Position numbers and translations under genes: made by a program. A stretch of DNA of 64,000 bases, taken from HGM04593 sp045661205 (GTDB lineage Bacteria > Bacteroidota > Bacteroidia > Bacteroidales > Bacteroidaceae). Position 1 is the first letter of the stretch. Each line of letters starts with the position of its first letter. The notes beneath the pieces are model-generated. The model was not told the DNA's origin and ran no database searches. It was given only the letters and a program-made list of their open reading frames with translations. Below are positions 19,045 through 28,085 of the stretch, piece after piece. The DNA lies in the NCBI GenBank assembly GCA_045661205.1, contig JAZRFE010000014.1, positions 28,490 to 92,489 of the forward strand. The letters run 5' to 3'.

Positions 19045-19788
19045 TTGAAGGTAAATAAGATTCTTGTATCACAACCAAAACCGGCTACAGAAAAGTCACC
19101 TTATTTCGATATAGCGGAGAAGCATAAAGTGCAGATAGATTTCCGTTCATTTATCAAGGTTGAGGGGTTGACTGCGAAAGAATTCAGACAGCAAAAGGTC
19201 TCAATTCCGGGACATACCGCTATCGTATTCCTGTCGCGTCATGCAATTGATTACTTTTTTACATTGTGCAAGGATTTACGCGTAACAATTCCCGATGATA
19301 TGAAATATTTCTGTCTATCGGAGACTATATCTTTGTATATTCAGAAGTATGTGCAGTATCGCAAGAGAAAGGTGTTCTATGGCAATGGTCATATTCAGGA
19401 CTTGGCTCCTCTCTTTGCAAAGCATAAGAACGAGCGTTATTTTGTGCCTATGTCCAACATTAATAACGACGACTTGTGCAAGATGTTCGACTCTTATGGA
19501 ATCGAACACTCTCAGGCTGAAATGTACCGTACGGTAAGCAACGACTTCGAGCCCGAATTTATCGATCAGTATGATATGCTTATCTTCTTCAGCCCTCATG
19601 GAATTGAGTCGCTGTTCAAGAATGTGCCCAACTTCGAGCAGGGCAACAAACTCATTGCTTGTTTCGGCAAGGTTACTGCCGATGCAATACGCAATGCAGG
19701 CTTGCGTCTCGACCTTGAGGCGCCCACTGCCGAGGCTACGTCTATGACTGCTGCTCTCGACCAGTATCTTGCAAAAATACAGAAATAG
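19045..19788 (+). CDS. hemD: Uroporphyrinogen-III synthase
   Basis: 247 residues with a HemD-type fold. The start region KILVSQPKPATEKSPYFDIA and the segment FRQQKVSIPGHTAIVFLSRH closely match Bacteroidota HemD proteins, and the C-terminal IACFGKVTADAIRNAGLRLD is the second Rossmann domain. It closes hydroxymethylbilane into uroporphyrinogen III for haem and related tetrapyrroles. The start appears to be TTG (19045); no ATG gives the conserved N-terminus. Four bases separate it from DUF4271. Confidence 0.88.
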   Translation: MKVNKILVSQPKPATEKSPYFDIAEKHKVQIDFRSFIKVEGLTAKEFRQQKVSIPGHTAIVFLSRHAIDYFFTLCKDLRVTIPDDMKYFCLSETISLYIQKYVQYRKRKVFYGNGHIQDLAPLFAKHKNERYFVPMSNINNDDLCKMFDSYGIEHSQAEMYRTVSNDFEPEFIDQYDMLIFFSPHGIESLFKNVPNFEQGNKLIACFGKVTADAIRNAGLRLDLEAPTAEATSMTAALDQYLAKIQK

Positions 19789-19809
19789 TTAAAAGGAACA
19801 GAATATATA

Positions 19810-19850
19810 GGCTACCCTGTTATATGCGCATAATAGGGTGGCTTTTTGTT
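19810..19850 (+). terminator. Hairpin with T tract between hemD and rnpA
   Basis: GCTACCCTGTTAT pairs with ATAATAGGGTGGC (two wobbles), followed by TTTTTGTTT. It could end the ahcY-hemD transcript or only attenuate it, since rnpA begins 18 bases later without an obvious separate promoter. Confidence 0.7.
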
Positions 19851-19867
19851 TAAAATATATAGAGGAG

Positions 19868-20263
19868 ATGGAGAAGAATTATAAATTTACAAAAAGTGAA
19901 CGTCTGTCGCGTAAGTCTGTTGTTGAGCAACTTTATGCCGAAGGTCGTTCGGTGGCGGCTTTTCCCCTGCGTGCAGTGTATCTTCCGCTAGAGCCCGAAG
20001 AGGGTGAACCGGCAGCCTCTATATTGATATCCGTTTCCAAGAAACGTTTTCGTCATGCCGTAGACCGTAACCTTGTGAAACGTCGTCTGCGCGAAGCTTA
20101 TAGATTGAACAAGCATCATTTCGTAGAGATATTGCAGCAAAGGGGTTGTCGCATGGCAGTCTCCATTCTTTACCTCGATAAGCAACACCATTCTTTTGTT
20201 CATTTGCAGGCGCGCCTCAGAAAACTGTTGCAGGCTATAATCACTAAAGAGTACGAAGTGTGA
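19868..20263 (+). CDS. rnpA: Ribonuclease P protein component
   Basis: 131 residues from the ATG at 19868, which has AGAGG just upstream. It carries the RNase P protein signature SKKRFRHAVDRNLVKRRLRE with the basic RNR-type helix. It binds the catalytic RNase P RNA and helps process the 5' ends of tRNAs. The yidD start overlaps its stop (GTGA), the usual rnpA-yidD linkage. Confidence 0.95.
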   Translation: MEKNYKFTKSERLSRKSVVEQLYAEGRSVAAFPLRAVYLPLEPEEGEPAASILISVSKKRFRHAVDRNLVKRRLREAYRLNKHHFVEILQQRGCRMAVSILYLDKQHHSFVHLQARLRKLLQAIITKEYEV

Positions 20264-20481
20264 GGCGTTTTTTTGTTTGGTTACTAATACTTCCCATTAA
20301 GTTCTATCAGCGTTGTATATCCCCGCTGACGCCGCCGTCGTGTCGTTACACTCCCACATGTTCGCAGTATGCGATAGAGGCACTGCGCAAGCATGGTGTT
20401 TTTAAGGGGCTTTATCTTGCTGTACGCAGGTTGCTGCGTTGCCACCCCTGGGGAGGTTCGGGTTACGACCCTGTACCTTAA
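20260..20481 (+). CDS. yidD: Membrane protein insertion efficiency factor YidD
   Basis: 73 residues starting at a GTG that overlaps the rnpA stop. The family signature is intact: FYQRCISPLTPPSCRYTPTC, then SQYAIEALRKHG and the C-terminal RCHPWGGSGYDPVP. It assists YidC-dependent membrane protein insertion. Its TAA overlaps the stop codon of the convergent fucosidase gene on the other strand. Confidence 0.95.
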   Translation: MRRFFVWLLILPIKFYQRCISPLTPPSCRYTPTCSQYAIEALRKHGVFKGLYLAVRRLLRCHPWGGSGYDPVP

Positions 20482-22340
20482 AGGTCGTTTATAATAACTC
20501 CAAACTCGGCTATCGTATATGTACCGTTGTTGTCAGTTGTCTCTAACGGCTCTATTTTCAGAAGACGCACATCTTTTTCTTTTCCGAATCTTACATTTTG
20601 TGCAATAGGGTTGTTGCGTATATTGTCAAATTCCCTGTCGCCGCCATCTTGTTCCCAAATGTTGCCGTCAGTACTTGTGTAAATGCGGTATTTTGTGATT
20701 GTTCCTGTGCTGTTCACCTCTCCGCATGGGATATATGAAAAGCCTTTAATCTTTATGACCTCTGTCAGGTCTACTATTAGCGGTTGCATATTCTTGCTTT
20801 TCCAGATAGTCTCATTGTCGTTGTCGAATATCATTTTAGAATCGTTGCCCGGGGTCTGCCATGCCGATGAAGAGAAATGCTCTTTTGCAATTCCGTTATT
20901 TGCGCCAAGCTCGGGGCAGTAGAATAGTCCCACTTGCTCTATTTCGGCTGTGCGGCGACACTCTTCTATTGTTATGCGTATCTCTTCGGCAGCAGTGTCC
21001 GAGAAACGTAGCAGTCGTTTGTAGCCTATCGTAGTGCCTCGGCCGACAGTCATCCACTGTCCATTGATAAGAAGTTCCACCTTGAACTTCTCTACACGCT
21101 GACCTTTGGCGATGTTCTCTTTAAGCATCACACAATTTACCTTGTCGCACGAATTAACCTTATATATAATGCTTTCTCCAGCCGCTAATTTTTTTATGCT
21201 GTTGCTGCCTTTTACAAAATTCTTACTAAAGGCGTTGCGCAGATATTCGCCAAACTCTTTCAAGCGGAGAGAGTCGATAGGGTGTACCTTACCTTCGGGT
21301 GTGGGAGGTATATTCAATAAGAGTGATGAATTGCTGCCGACAGAGGAGAAATATATATCGACCAGGTTTTTCAACGAGCGCACTCTGTTGTCCTGACTCT
21401 TGTGATAGAACCATCCCGGTCTTATTGAAACATCTGTTTCCGAGGCGTACCAGAACAGCTCTTCGGCTTTTTTTATCAGGTCGCGGCTGCCAAGGTCGCG
21501 GCTGGTGTCGTCTATCTTCAATCTCTCTCTTATCTCGTCGCTGTTTTTGTATACTTTAGGCGCAAGTGGGGTTACGTTCCACTCCGACTCTCGCCCTTTC
21601 CCACTCTCGTTTCCCACCCAGCGTATGTCGTCGCCGCAGATAGCTGTTACAGCTTCGGGTTGCAGACGATGAATGGTCTCTGTAATGGCTTCCCAATCAT
21701 ATACCTGCACTTTGCCATTGGGGCCTTCGCCACATGCTCCATCGAACCACACTTCGGCAACCTCGCCATAGTTTGTAAGCAGTTCAGTAAGTTGATTTAT
21801 GAAGTATTTGTTGTATTCGGGTGAGTCGCCATAGCTCGGTGCGTTTCTGTCCCACGGTGACAGGTAGACTCCGAATTTTATGCCATGCTTGTGGCACGCT
21901 TCGCTAATCTCTTTTACAATATCACCCTTGTATTGCGAGTTCTTTACACTGTGCTCGGTATATTTCGATGGCCACAGACAAAAACCGTCGTGGTGCTTGC
22001 AGGTGAGAATTATCAGTTTGAACCCGCCGGCCTTGAGCGATTCTACTATCTGGTTTGCGTCAAAGGCTGTGGGGTTGAAGAGTGAAGCCTCTTCCTTGCC
22101 GTCGCCCCACTCGCGGTCGGTGTAGGTGTTTATTCCATAATGCAGAAAGGCTGTTAGTTCCATCTGTTGCCACTCGAGCTGATTGTCGGTAGGTGTCACA
22201 CGTGCAGCAATGTCTATAATCTCTTCGTTTGTGGCTCCTTGCGGAATAATCACATGTTTTTTGTAAAGTTTTTCACTTTCTACTGTGCACGACAGGCATG
22301 CAAATGCTACAAGTGCCAATGCGAGGATGATCTTTTTCAT
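20478..22340 (-). CDS. GH29 alpha-L-fucosidase lipoprotein with C-terminal F5/8 type C domain
   Basis: 620 residues from MKKIILALALVAFACLSC (lipobox Cys18), so membrane-anchored. The catalytic barrel shows AFLHYGINTYTDREWG, LTCKHHDGFCLWPS (His pair), FGVYLSPWDRN and the nucleophile Asp200 in EVWFDGACGEG. The last ~120 residues (ANNGIAKEHFSSSAWQTPGN onward) look like a discoidin/F5-8 carbohydrate-binding domain. It should release alpha-linked fucose from host or plant glycans. It is an isolated gene, convergent with yidD, with no SusC/D neighbours. Confidence 0.9.
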   Translation of the reverse strand: MKKIILALALVAFACLSCTVESEKLYKKHVIIPQGATNEEIIDIAARVTPTDNQLEWQQMELTAFLHYGINTYTDREWGDGKEEASLFNPTAFDANQIVESLKAGGFKLIILTCKHHDGFCLWPSKYTEHSVKNSQYKGDIVKEISEACHKHGIKFGVYLSPWDRNAPSYGDSPEYNKYFINQLTELLTNYGEVAEVWFDGACGEGPNGKVQVYDWEAITETIHRLQPEAVTAICGDDIRWVGNESGKGRESEWNVTPLAPKVYKNSDEIRERLKIDDTSRDLGSRDLIKKAEELFWYASETDVSIRPGWFYHKSQDNRVRSLKNLVDIYFSSVGSNSSLLLNIPPTPEGKVHPIDSLRLKEFGEYLRNAFSKNFVKGSNSIKKLAAGESIIYKVNSCDKVNCVMLKENIAKGQRVEKFKVELLINGQWMTVGRGTTIGYKRLLRFSDTAAEEIRITIEECRRTAEIEQVGLFYCPELGANNGIAKEHFSSSAWQTPGNDSKMIFDNDNETIWKSKNMQPLIVDLTEVIKIKGFSYIPCGEVNSTGTITKYRIYTSTDGNIWEQDGGDREFDNIRNNPIAQNVRFGKEKDVRLLKIEPLETTDNNGTYTIAEFGVIINDL

Positions 22341-22357
22341 AGCCTTTCTTGTTTGTT

Positions 22358-22392
22358 GAAAAACGCGGTTGCCTTTCAAGACAACCGCGTTT
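22358..22392 (-). terminator. Terminator after korB
   Basis: AAACGCGGTTG / CAACCGCGTTT (11-bp perfect stem, ten-base loop), with a short T tract on the minus strand. It separates the kor genes from the fucosidase gene. Confidence 0.8.
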
Positions 22393-22402
22393 ACTATCAT
22401 TC

Positions 22403-23407
22403 TTATTTAATTTCCCATGTTTCGTTTGTGGCAAGCAGTTCGGTGAAGTTGTGATACTTTTTCATCTGCTTAACCTCCTCTATCTGCTCGTAGATAGAGT
22501 CGTTGTATGTGGGGGCATCTACATCTCTGATGACTCCGAGTGCTATGGGGAACTCGGGGCCTTGCATCAATGCAAGTTTCAGGTGCAGAGTAGTGTCGGC
22601 GCAGTGTGCGTCGTGAACAAGAATGTCCTTTTCGGTGATTCCGTTCTCGCCAATTTTTACAACCTTCAGTCCGAAGCCCTCCTGCATGAGTCCAAACTCG
22701 TTGTTTTCGCCGAAAATCATAGGCTTGCCATGCTCCAGATGTATTGAGTTCTTGGCACGACCCTCTTTGTTGTAAACACTGTCGTGTGTGCCATTGTTGA
22801 AGATTACGCAGTTCTGCAATACCTCGGTAACTGCCGCACCCTTGTGCTGTGCTGCCGCTTTCAGGCACTCGATGGCTACGGGCATGTCTGTTGCTACGCA
22901 TCGTGCGAAGAAACGGCCGCGTGCACCGAAACACAACTCTGCGGGTGTAAAGGGGTCTTCAACTGTGCCGTAGGGCGATGATTTGCTCACAAAACCGCGT
23001 GCCGAAGTGGGCGAGTACTGTCCTTTGGTAAGTCCGTAGATGCGGTTGTTGAGCAGTATCATGTTGATGTCGATGTTGCGTCTTACGGCGTGGATAAAGT
23101 GGTTACCACCGATGGCAAGTCCATCGCCGTCGCCCGACACCTGCCATACACTCAGTTCGGGATTGGCAATCTTTACGCCTGTGGCAATGGCTGCTGCACG
23201 ACCATGGATTGTGTGAAATCCGTAAGTGTTCATGTAGTAGGGCAGACGCGAAGAACAGCCGATACCCGAAATTACAGCCGTCTGATGGGGTGCAACCCCA
23301 AGTTCGCTCATTGCTTTGTGTAACGCACCCAGGAAAGAGTGGTCGCCACAACCCGGACACCAACGGGGCTGTCCGAATTTAAAATCTTTTACTGTATATT
23401 CGCTCAT
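22403..23407 (-). CDS. korB: 2-oxoacid:ferredoxin oxidoreductase, beta subunit (KorB-type)
   Basis: 334 residues with the TPP-binding fold: WCPGCGDHSFLGAL, SGIGCSSRLPYYMNTYGFHT, HGRAAAIATGVKIANPEL, then GDGDGLAIGGNHFIHA and NNRIYGLTKGQYSPTS. Cys17, Cys20 and Cys51 are the likely ligands of the single 4Fe-4S cluster, together with a later Cys. With KorA it decarboxylates a 2-oxoacid (probably 2-oxoglutarate) to the acyl-CoA and reduces ferredoxin; the reverse can fix CO2. It lies three bases after korA. Confidence 0.92.
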   Translation of the reverse strand: MSEYTVKDFKFGQPRWCPGCGDHSFLGALHKAMSELGVAPHQTAVISGIGCSSRLPYYMNTYGFHTIHGRAAAIATGVKIANPELSVWQVSGDGDGLAIGGNHFIHAVRRNIDINMILLNNRIYGLTKGQYSPTSARGFVSKSSPYGTVEDPFTPAELCFGARGRFFARCVATDMPVAIECLKAAAQHKGAAVTEVLQNCVIFNNGTHDSVYNKEGRAKNSIHLEHGKPMIFGENNEFGLMQEGFGLKVVKIGENGITEKDILVHDAHCADTTLHLKLALMQGPEFPIALGVIRDVDAPTYNDSIYEQIEEVKQMKKYHNFTELLATNETWEIK

Positions 23408-23410
23408 GGC

Positions 23411-25264
23411 TTATTCCTCCATTATTTTAGTGAATGCCTCCACAAGGCTTGATACTGTGAAGGGCTGTCCTTTTACTTCGTTGTATTGATAGGGGTTGAA
23501 TCCGTCGATTTTCATGCGCAGGAATGCTGCGAACTGTCCGAGGCTCTGCTCGGCAACGACAACCTTTTTGTAGCGACGCATAACCTCTTCGGTGTTGCGG
23601 GGCAGGGGGTTGATGTATGTGAAGTGTGCGTGTGCAACCTTTTTGCCCTGCTTGTTCAGCTCGTCTGCCGCCTCGCGCAGGTGGCCGTATGTGCCGCCGA
23701 ATCCCACGATGAGAAACTCGGCATCATCTGCTCCGTATACCTCTACCTCGGGAATGCTGTCGGCGATGCGTTCTACCTTCTCGGCGCGCAGTTTCACCAT
23801 AAGCTCGTGGTTGTCGGGTGCTGTGGAGATGGCTCCTGTGGCGTTGCTCTTCTCCAAACCTCCGATGCGGTGCATGAATCCGGGAGTGCCGGGAACTGCC
23901 CAATAGCGTGCTCCTGTCTCGGGATTACGCATGTATGGTGTCCAGCTTTCGGCCATTTCGGGTGTTACGAAATTGGGCTTGATAGCGGGGAACTCATTGA
24001 TGTCGGGGAGTTTCCAAGCTGCCGAACCGTTGGCGATGAATGCGTCGGTGAGCAGCATGATGGGGGTCATGTGTTCCAATGCAATCTTACATGCGCTGTA
24101 TGCCGCGTCGAAACAGTCGGTGGGTGAGGTTGCTGCAATTACGGGCAGGGGGCTTTCGCCGTTACGTCCGAAGAGTGCCTGCAACAGGTCGGTCTGCTCC
24201 GACTTTGTGGGCAATCCTGTCGAGGGGCCTCCGCGCTGTACGTTGATAATTACCAAAGGAAGCTCTGTAATTACTGCAAGGTTTATAGCCTCGCTCTTCA
24301 AGCAGATGCCGGGTCCTGATGTTGATGTACATGCCAATGCACCTGCGTAGGCAGCTCCCACTGCCGATGCACATCCTGCAATCTCATCCTCGGCCTGCAT
24401 TGTAATAACGCCCATAGATTTGTGCTTTGCAAGCTCGTGCAGAATGTCGGTTGCGGGGGTGATGGGGTACGAGCCGAGGAACAGTTTCAAACCGGCTTTT
24501 TCGGCTGCTGCCATCAAACCGTATGCTGTGGCTTTGTTACCATTGGTGTCCATGTAAAGTCCTTTTGCATTTTCGCCCTTCCTCTCTATGCGATAGGTGT
24601 GGGCAATGGATGCGTGCGTGTTGTGTCCGAAGTTGTATCCGTCGTTGAGCACCTTGATGTTTGCCTCGGCAATCTCGGGCTTTTTGGCGAATTTGTTTCT
24701 TATCATGCCCTCAGCGAGTTTCAGGTCGCGGTCGAAAATCCAACATACGATACCAAGTGCAAGCATGTTCTTGCAACGCAACATGCTCTTGTTGTCGAGG
24801 CCGCTATCTTTGAGGCTCTCCACGCACATAGATGAGATGGGGCAACTGATAATGTCGTTCTTTATTCCAAGTTCGGCGATGGGGTCATCGGTCTTGAACT
24901 CAGCTTTCTCAAGGTCTTTGGCTGTGAAAGAGTCCGAGTCGATGATTATTGCACCTGTGGGTTTGCAATATTTGTATTGCGTTTTCAGGGCTGCGGGGTT
25001 CATTGCTACGAGCACGTCGCAGGCATCACCGGGGGTTAATACTTTGTCGGCTCCGATGTGTACCTGAAAGCCCGATACACCGGTGAGTACTCCCTGCGGA
25101 GCGCGTATGTCTGCCGGATAGTCGGGGAATGTACAAATGTCATTTCCTACCGTTGCCGATATTGTTGAGAAAATGTTTCCTGCCAACTGCATGCCGTCGC
25201 CGGAGTCTCCCGAGAAACGCACGATAACTTGGTCGAGGTCTTTGATTTTAGTCTGTTCTGCCAT
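23411..25264 (-). CDS. korA: 2-oxoacid:ferredoxin oxidoreductase, fused gamma-alpha subunit (KorA-type)
   Basis: 617 residues from MAEQTKIKDLDQ. The N-terminal ~190 residues are the gamma domain (RFSGDSGDGMQLAGNIFS, then DYPADIRAPQGVLTGVSGFQ). The rest is the alpha subunit: FLGSYPITPATDILHELAKH, MQAEDEIAGCASAVGAAYAG, TSTSGPGICLKSEAINLAV and VQRGGPSTGLPTKSEQTDLL. The fusion is standard in the 2-oxoglutarate group. A palindrome-rich region lies upstream (25344-25406) with a -7 element. Confidence 0.93.
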   Translation of the reverse strand: MAEQTKIKDLDQVIVRFSGDSGDGMQLAGNIFSTISATVGNDICTFPDYPADIRAPQGVLTGVSGFQVHIGADKVLTPGDACDVLVAMNPAALKTQYKYCKPTGAIIIDSDSFTAKDLEKAEFKTDDPIAELGIKNDIISCPISSMCVESLKDSGLDNKSMLRCKNMLALGIVCWIFDRDLKLAEGMIRNKFAKKPEIAEANIKVLNDGYNFGHNTHASIAHTYRIERKGENAKGLYMDTNGNKATAYGLMAAAEKAGLKLFLGSYPITPATDILHELAKHKSMGVITMQAEDEIAGCASAVGAAYAGALACTSTSGPGICLKSEAINLAVITELPLVIINVQRGGPSTGLPTKSEQTDLLQALFGRNGESPLPVIAATSPTDCFDAAYSACKIALEHMTPIMLLTDAFIANGSAAWKLPDINEFPAIKPNFVTPEMAESWTPYMRNPETGARYWAVPGTPGFMHRIGGLEKSNATGAISTAPDNHELMVKLRAEKVERIADSIPEVEVYGADDAEFLIVGFGGTYGHLREAADELNKQGKKVAHAHFTYINPLPRNTEEVMRRYKKVVVAEQSLGQFAAFLRMKIDGFNPYQYNEVKGQPFTVSSLVEAFTKIMEE

Positions 25265-25343
25265 GATTATAATGGTCAAGATTGTTTATTATTCTGTTCT
25301 GTTTTTTTGCAACTTTTGTATGCGACCCCAAATTTCGTAAACA

Positions 25344-25363
25344 TTTGTGAAATCACAAAAATA
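25344..25363 (-). promoter_or_regulatory. Promoter and short palindrome upstream of korA
   Basis: On the minus strand TATTTTTG (25356-25363) fits TAnnTTTG about 92 bases before korA. It overlaps TTTGTGA-AA-TCACAAA (25344-25359), two 7-base inverted arms that could be an operator. Confidence 0.45.
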
Positions 25364-25406
25364 TTTAGGCAAATATTTGCGGTAGTTCACAAATATTTGC
25401 CTAAAT
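25357..25406 (-). terminator. 17-bp stem hairpin after the TonB-type receptor gene
   Basis: ATTTAGGCAAATATTTG (25363-25379) and its exact inverse (25390-25406) flank a ten-base loop; on the minus strand ATTTTT follows. This fits a terminator for the receptor gene, though the AT-rich stem could also be an operator for korA. Confidence 0.6.
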
Positions 25407-25433
25407 GGTTGTTCCGACTTGCGTGAGAGCTGT

Positions 25434-27899
25434 TTACTCCATCTCTTCGCCGTAGCCGTTGTAGTTGTCCATGTTCTCTTTGGGCTTTTTTGTTGGCTTT
25501 TTGGCTTTCATGTTACCGAAACTGTATGTGAGAGTCGCGTTGATGGTGCGTCCTCTGTGCCAGTTTTCGGCGTCGCGGCGGAAGTTTGCATCGCCTGTGA
25601 CGTTGTGCCAACGGCGCGAATCGAGAATATCGCGTGCGCTGACGCTAAGGCTCCAATGTTCGTCGAAGGCTTTGCGCAGTCCCAGGTCGAGCGAGTAGTT
25701 TGCCTTGCGGTGTCCCTGTGCCACAATGCGGCGTGCGTCGTAGCGGCCCGTTGCTTGCATGGTGATTCCCCAGGGCAATATGTAGCTTCCTGTCATTCGA
25801 GCGTTCCACGAGAAGTTTTCGTCTTTGTCGCCGGTGATGGTCTGGTTGTTTATGGTGTATGCAAATCCGTCGAGCTTATAATAGAAAAGGTTTACTGTTG
25901 TGGTGAGGTCGAACTTTTTGCCCAGGCGGTTTTTGCCGATAATCTCAAGACCTGCCGAGTTTGAACTTGCGACGTTCTCGCTGGTGGTATATATTACATT
26001 GCCAATGTTGTAGCTGATGCGCTCTATGACATCTTCGGTGGTGCGGTAGTAACCCGATACCGAGAGTGTGTGTTTGTCCCAATTCTTTATGTAATTGAGC
26101 TCGTATGCGTTTGAGTACTCGGGTGTCAGTCCGGGATTACCGAATGTGATGTTTGTGGAGTCGGTGATGTTGCTGAAAGAGTTCAGCTGTCCGCCCCAGG
26201 GTCTGCGCAGGCGGCGTGTGTAGTTTGCCTGGAGTTCGTGTCCTCCGTTCATGCTGTACGAGAGGAAAAGGCTGGGGAAGAGCGAGAAGAAATCCTTGCT
26301 GGTGTATGCCGGTGCTGTACCGTTGCTCTCCTGTTGCCAGTTAAGCGAGCGTGTTCTTGTCTGCCAATATTCGGCGCGCAATCCCACCTGATAACCGAAC
26401 TTGTTTATCTTGCCCGAGTATGTTCCGTACAGGGCATGCGTGTTCTGCTTGTAGATGAATCGGTTGAAAAGGTTCTCGTCGATGGCTGTGTGGTCTCTGT
26501 CGTTGTAGGTGAATACGGGGCTTTCGTCGTTAGAGAAACGACCGCTGTATCCTGCTTCGATGCGTGCATTCTCGCTGAGCTTGTTCTCGTAGTCGAGCTT
26601 TACCTCGGTAGAGCGATTGTCCATCTTGTTGTTTTGGAACTGGTAGCTGTCGGCGAGGGTGTTGCTTGCGAAGTTCTCAACAGTCTGGTCATACGAGGTT
26701 TTGTTCTCCATGTTCCAGATGTTGTGGCTCACCGAGAAGTCGATGAAATGGCTGTCGCTGAATCTATGGGTGTAGCCTCCTTCGATGTTGTACATGCGGG
26801 GCTTATTCTCGCCGTCGGTGATGCGGGTGCGGCGGCTTGTTACTTCAGACGAGCCTATGATGCCGTTGTCGGCAATGAGGGTGCTCTTGTTCTCGCCACC
26901 GCCCATCATGGTGCTAAGGTTTACATAGATGTCATCGTTTACAGTGGGGTGCCATGTGAGTCCTGCGCGTGCCATCAGGTTGTTGTGCTCGCGTTTACCT
27001 TCGTTTGTCTGCGATTGGTAGCTGTTTCTGTCGAAATATTCGGTGTAGGTCTTTCCGCCGTTCTCTCTCTTGTTTGAACGGTAGTTGAGGCTTGCGTATG
27101 CGTCGAGCTTGCCGCTGCTGTAATTGATGTTGCCGCTGGCGTTGTAACCGCCCTTGCTGTCGGCGCCTGCCTGAATGCTGCCGTAGTGTCCTGCCTTGCG
27201 GTTGCGTTTGAGTACAATGTTGATGATACCTGCCGTACCTTCGGGGGAATGTTTTGCCGAGGGGTTGGTGATGACCTCGATTTTTTCAATGCTCTCGGCG
27301 GGTATCTGTTGCAGTATATCTCCCTGATTGTCCGATGTGAGGCCCGAGGCTTTACCGTTTATCCACACTGTCACACTCTCGCTGCCACGCAACGATACGG
27401 CACCTTCGTTGCTCACCTCCACCGAGGGAATGTCCGTGAGAACGTCTGTCACCGAACCGCCGGTAGAAGCAATGCTCTGGTCTATGGTGAACACTCGCTT
27501 GTCAATCTCGAAACTCATTTGTGAACGATGCTCGGCGATAACAACCTCTTTCAACAGCTTTTTATCCTGCTTGAGTGAAATTTTTCCGACATTAATCTTG
27601 CTGTCGTTTGTGGCTATGGTAATCTTGCGCGAGTCGGTCATGTAGCCTACAAAAGAGAACTGCAATGTGTAGTTGCCGGCCTTTACCCCGGTGATGATAA
27701 AAGAACCATTCTCTTCGGTGTTGCAACCATTGACGGGAGCTGTCTGACCCTGTGGAATAAGTGCTACCGATGCAAATTCGATGGGTGCTTTGCTACCGGC
27801 GTCGAGGAGTATGCCTCGTATTACACTTTTGGCTGTCTGGGCGTTTGTTGCCATTGCAACAGCGATAAAAAGAATGAGTAACGATGCTAATTTTTTCAT
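25434..27899 (-). CDS. TonB-dependent receptor-like outer membrane beta-barrel protein
   Basis: 821 residues with a signal peptide (ending near MATNAQT). Residues ~22-110 are a carboxypeptidase-regulatory-like beta-sandwich (RGILLDAGSKAPIEFASVAL, then FSFVGYMTDSRKITI). A plug-like domain follows (SIASTGGSVTDVLTDIPSVE, then SVTVWINGKASGLT) and then a long barrel of amphipathic strands with many aromatic residues (OMP_b-brl_3 type). There is no SusD partner next to it. The ligand is unknown. The C-terminus is Lys-rich followed by Asn/Tyr/Gly residues, unlike a strict barrel end. Confidence 0.85.
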   Translation of the reverse strand: MKKLASLLILFIAVAMATNAQTAKSVIRGILLDAGSKAPIEFASVALIPQGQTAPVNGCNTEENGSFIITGVKAGNYTLQFSFVGYMTDSRKITIATNDSKINVGKISLKQDKKLLKEVVIAEHRSQMSFEIDKRVFTIDQSIASTGGSVTDVLTDIPSVEVSNEGAVSLRGSESVTVWINGKASGLTSDNQGDILQQIPAESIEKIEVITNPSAKHSPEGTAGIINIVLKRNRKAGHYGSIQAGADSKGGYNASGNINYSSGKLDAYASLNYRSNKRENGGKTYTEYFDRNSYQSQTNEGKREHNNLMARAGLTWHPTVNDDIYVNLSTMMGGGENKSTLIADNGIIGSSEVTSRRTRITDGENKPRMYNIEGGYTHRFSDSHFIDFSVSHNIWNMENKTSYDQTVENFASNTLADSYQFQNNKMDNRSTEVKLDYENKLSENARIEAGYSGRFSNDESPVFTYNDRDHTAIDENLFNRFIYKQNTHALYGTYSGKINKFGYQVGLRAEYWQTRTRSLNWQQESNGTAPAYTSKDFFSLFPSLFLSYSMNGGHELQANYTRRLRRPWGGQLNSFSNITDSTNITFGNPGLTPEYSNAYELNYIKNWDKHTLSVSGYYRTTEDVIERISYNIGNVIYTTSENVASSNSAGLEIIGKNRLGKKFDLTTTVNLFYYKLDGFAYTINNQTITGDKDENFSWNARMTGSYILPWGITMQATGRYDARRIVAQGHRKANYSLDLGLRKAFDEHWSLSVSARDILDSRRWHNVTGDANFRRDAENWHRGRTINATLTYSFGNMKAKKPTKKPKENMDNYNGYGEEME

Positions 27900-27939
27900 G
27901 TATCTATTTTATATTTATGTCCATTAAAAATTTGACATA

Positions 27940-27952
27940 TTAACGGCGTTAA
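27940..27952. promoter_or_regulatory. 13-bp palindrome upstream of the TonB-type receptor
   Basis: TTAACGGCGTTAA is a perfect palindrome around one central base, 41 bases before the receptor start. It could be an operator; no -7 match is clear here on the minus strand. Confidence 0.35.
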
Positions 27953-28006
27953 GGTTTAATCGGGATGTGAGATTTTTCTATCTTGAAATAAACATTGTTG
28001 CAGGAA

Positions 28007-28037
28007 TTGTTTATTTGCAGGTTTTTAAGTATATTTG
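28007..28037 (+). promoter_or_regulatory. Promoter of efp
   Basis: TTG (28007-28009), a 20-base spacer and TATATTTG (28030-28037), 48 bases before the efp ATG. Confidence 0.65.
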
Positions 28038-28085
28038 CACGCTCAAAATAAACGAAGGATTTTTTAATAAAAAAACAGTATACTT

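Noticed and set aside
20478..27899. Horizontal transfer island covering the fucosidase, kor genes and receptor
   Set aside because: Codon use looks the same as in neighbours, there are no mobility genes or tRNA-linked attachment sites, and kor genes are core metabolism.
28018..28085. Riboswitch in the efp leader
   Set aside because: The leader is under 50 bases and AT-rich with no clear aptamer structure.
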